Of a stretch of DNA of 5,031 nucleotides, positions 4,009-5,031 are shown piece after piece. Positions within the stretch are counted from its first letter, which is position 1; every line of letters begins with the position of its first letter. Origin of the DNA: Longimicrobium sp. (lineage in GTDB: Bacteria > Gemmatimonadota > Gemmatimonadetes > Longimicrobiales > Longimicrobiaceae); the NCBI GenBank assembly GCA_030446945.1, contig JAUJMI010000301.1, forward strand, positions 1-5,031, in the 5' to 3' direction. A model generated the notes under the pieces. That model searched no databases. It was not told the origin of the DNA and saw nothing but the letters and a program-made list of their open reading frames with translations. A program made the position numbers and the translations under genes.

Positions 4009-5031
4009 ATGTCCGAACCCGTGCCAGGCGCCGTGCAGACGCTGGAGAAGCCCACCACCCCGTTCGAAGAGAGCGCGGCGCGCGCGGCCGAGCTGGCGAG
4101 CCTCCTCTCCAGCCGGCGCGGCGAGCGGCACGTGGTGGCCATCCAGGACTTCCCGGACCCGGACGCCATCTCCGCGGGCCTGGCGTACCTGGAGATCGCG
4201 CGGCGCTTCGGGGTGGAGGTGGACGTGATGTACGACGGCAAGATCAGCCACCCGGAGAACCTCGCGCTGGTCAACCTGCTGGAGCTGCACCTGGTGCGCT
4301 ACGAGGAGGGGATGGAGCTGGACGGCTACAGCGCCGCCATCTTCGTGGACAACCAGGGCACCACCACGCACCTCACGGAGCGCCTCTCCGCCGCCGGCGT
4401 GCCGACGCTGGCCGTGATCGACCACCACGATCCCCAGGGGGTGCTGGACCCCATCTTCTCCGACGTGCGCCCCGTGGGCGCGGCGGCCACGCTGATCTCC
4501 GAGTACCTGGAGAGCGGCGAGCTGCTCACGCTGGACCCGGAGAACGAGTCGCACGTGCGCCTGGCCACCGCGCTGATGCACGGCCTGCACAGCGAAACGG
4601 ACGGCTTCGTCCACGCCCGCCCGCCGGAGTACCGCGCCGCGGCGTACCTGAGCCGCTTCATGGACTCGGTGCTCCTGGAGCGGGTGCTCTGCGTGCAGAA
4701 GTCGCACGCCACGCTGCGCATCATCGAGGAGGCGCTGCGCAGGCGCGTGGTGCGCAGCGGCTTCTCGGTGGCGGGCGTGGGGTGCGTGCGCCTGGCCGAC
4801 CGCGACGCCATCCCCCAGGCCGCCGACTTCCTCCTCACGGAGGAGAACGTCCACACCGTAATCGTCTACGGCCTGCTGGACGACGAGGACGAGGGGCGCG
4901 AGGTGATCTCCGGCAGCCTGCGCACCAACAAGGCTACGTTGCGCGTGGACCGCTTCCTCAAGGATTGCCTGGGCAACGACCCCCGCGGCCGCCCCTACGG
5001 CGGGGGCCGCGCCCGAGCCGGCGGCTTCGAG
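4009..5031 (+). CDS. DHH/DHHA1 phosphoesterase, NrnA-like (3' partial)
   Basis: 341 residues are visible and the window ends before the stop. The enzyme should hydrolyse phosphodiester or phosphomonoester bonds using two metal ions, as in NrnA, which degrades 2-5 nt RNA and dephosphorylates pAp, or related cyclic-dinucleotide phosphodiesterases. The motifs in order are QDFPDPDAIS (46-55, with Asp50 and Asp52), FVDNQG with Asp114, the signature DHH at 138-140, HGLHSETDGF (about 192-201), and a C-terminal DHHA1 domain (about 225 on) ending in YGGGRARAGGFE. Two departures from textbook NrnA are visible. The His of the 'HxxPDxDA' motif is replaced (Gln46/Asp47), and the DHHA1 'GGGH' is GGGR. They may mark a subfamily with a different substrate rather than damage, since all metal-binding Asp/His of the DHH core are present. 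It is cytoplasmic, with no signal peptide. Usual family length suggests that only a few residues are missing. Confidence 0.9.
   Translation, partial: MSEPVPGAVQTLEKPTTPFEESAARAAELASLLSSRRGERHVVAIQDFPDPDAISAGLAYLEIARRFGVEVDVMYDGKISHPENLALVNLLELHLVRYEEGMELDGYSAAIFVDNQGTTTHLTERLSAAGVPTLAVIDHHDPQGVLDPIFSDVRPVGAAATLISEYLESGELLTLDPENESHVRLATALMHGLHSETDGFVHARPPEYRAAAYLSRFMDSVLLERVLCVQKSHATLRIIEEALRRRVVRSGFSVAGVGCVRLADRDAIPQAADFLLTEENVHTVIVYGLLDDEDEGREVISGSLRTNKATLRVDRFLKDCLGNDPRGRPYGGGRARAGGFE

Noticed and set aside
3325..4854. A long minus-strand open frame extending the hydrolase upstream to about 749 residues
   Set aside because: It runs antisense through the kinase and DHH genes, is Arg/His/Val-rich with no domain character, and exists because of high-GC codon bias. 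Only the last 239 residues are the hydrolase.

Overview
The window is GC-rich bacterial DNA with short intergenic gaps, frequent divergent and convergent gene pairs, and few strong Shine-Dalgarno sites. The protein styles suggest a Longimicrobium-like member of the Gemmatimonadota: secreted TonB_C-like and glycine-zipper proteins with Ala-rich signal peptides, an LpqC-like hydrolase, and an IS1595-type transposase scrap. This is an impression from protein style, not a proven assignment.

Layout: (1) 2-232, the 3' end of a probable exported beta-rich protein, closed by a strong intrinsic terminator (257-289). (2) 290-1221, a decayed stretch. On the minus strand it holds a signal-peptide/glycine-zipper gene broken by one frameshift (402-849). 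Directly upstream of that gene is the C-terminal scrap of an IS1595/ISXO2-like transposase (about 878-1014), itself carrying two frameshifts. No intact gene was found here. (3) 1222-1689 (minus), a compact SET-domain lysine methyltransferase with a post-SET zinc motif. It diverges from 1817-2542 (plus), a secreted protein with two TonB_C-like repeats. Between them lies a good sigma70-type promoter whose -35 hexamer is covered by a small palindrome. (4) 2605-3324 (minus), an alpha/beta hydrolase convergent with the TonB_C-like gene; a 17-bp perfect hairpin separates the two. (5) 3394-3825 (plus), a stand-alone P-loop kinase resembling the 5'-kinase domain of PNKP, divergent from the hydrolase. 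(6) 3848-3933, an imperfect inverted repeat of the dispersed 'CACAGAG' type. (7) 4009-5031 (plus), a DHH/DHHA1 phosphoesterase of NrnA type, cut by the window edge just after its DHHA1 glycine motif.

No clear multigene system is visible. The most suggestive link is between the PNKP-like kinase (5' end phosphorylation) and the NrnA-like DHH enzyme (short oligonucleotide degradation). They lie in the same orientation but are separated by 183 bp containing a repeat, so the link is speculative. The most informative observations are the two decayed genes in the region that otherwise looks empty, the tandem TonB_C-like protein with no membrane anchor, and the minimal PNKP-like kinase.
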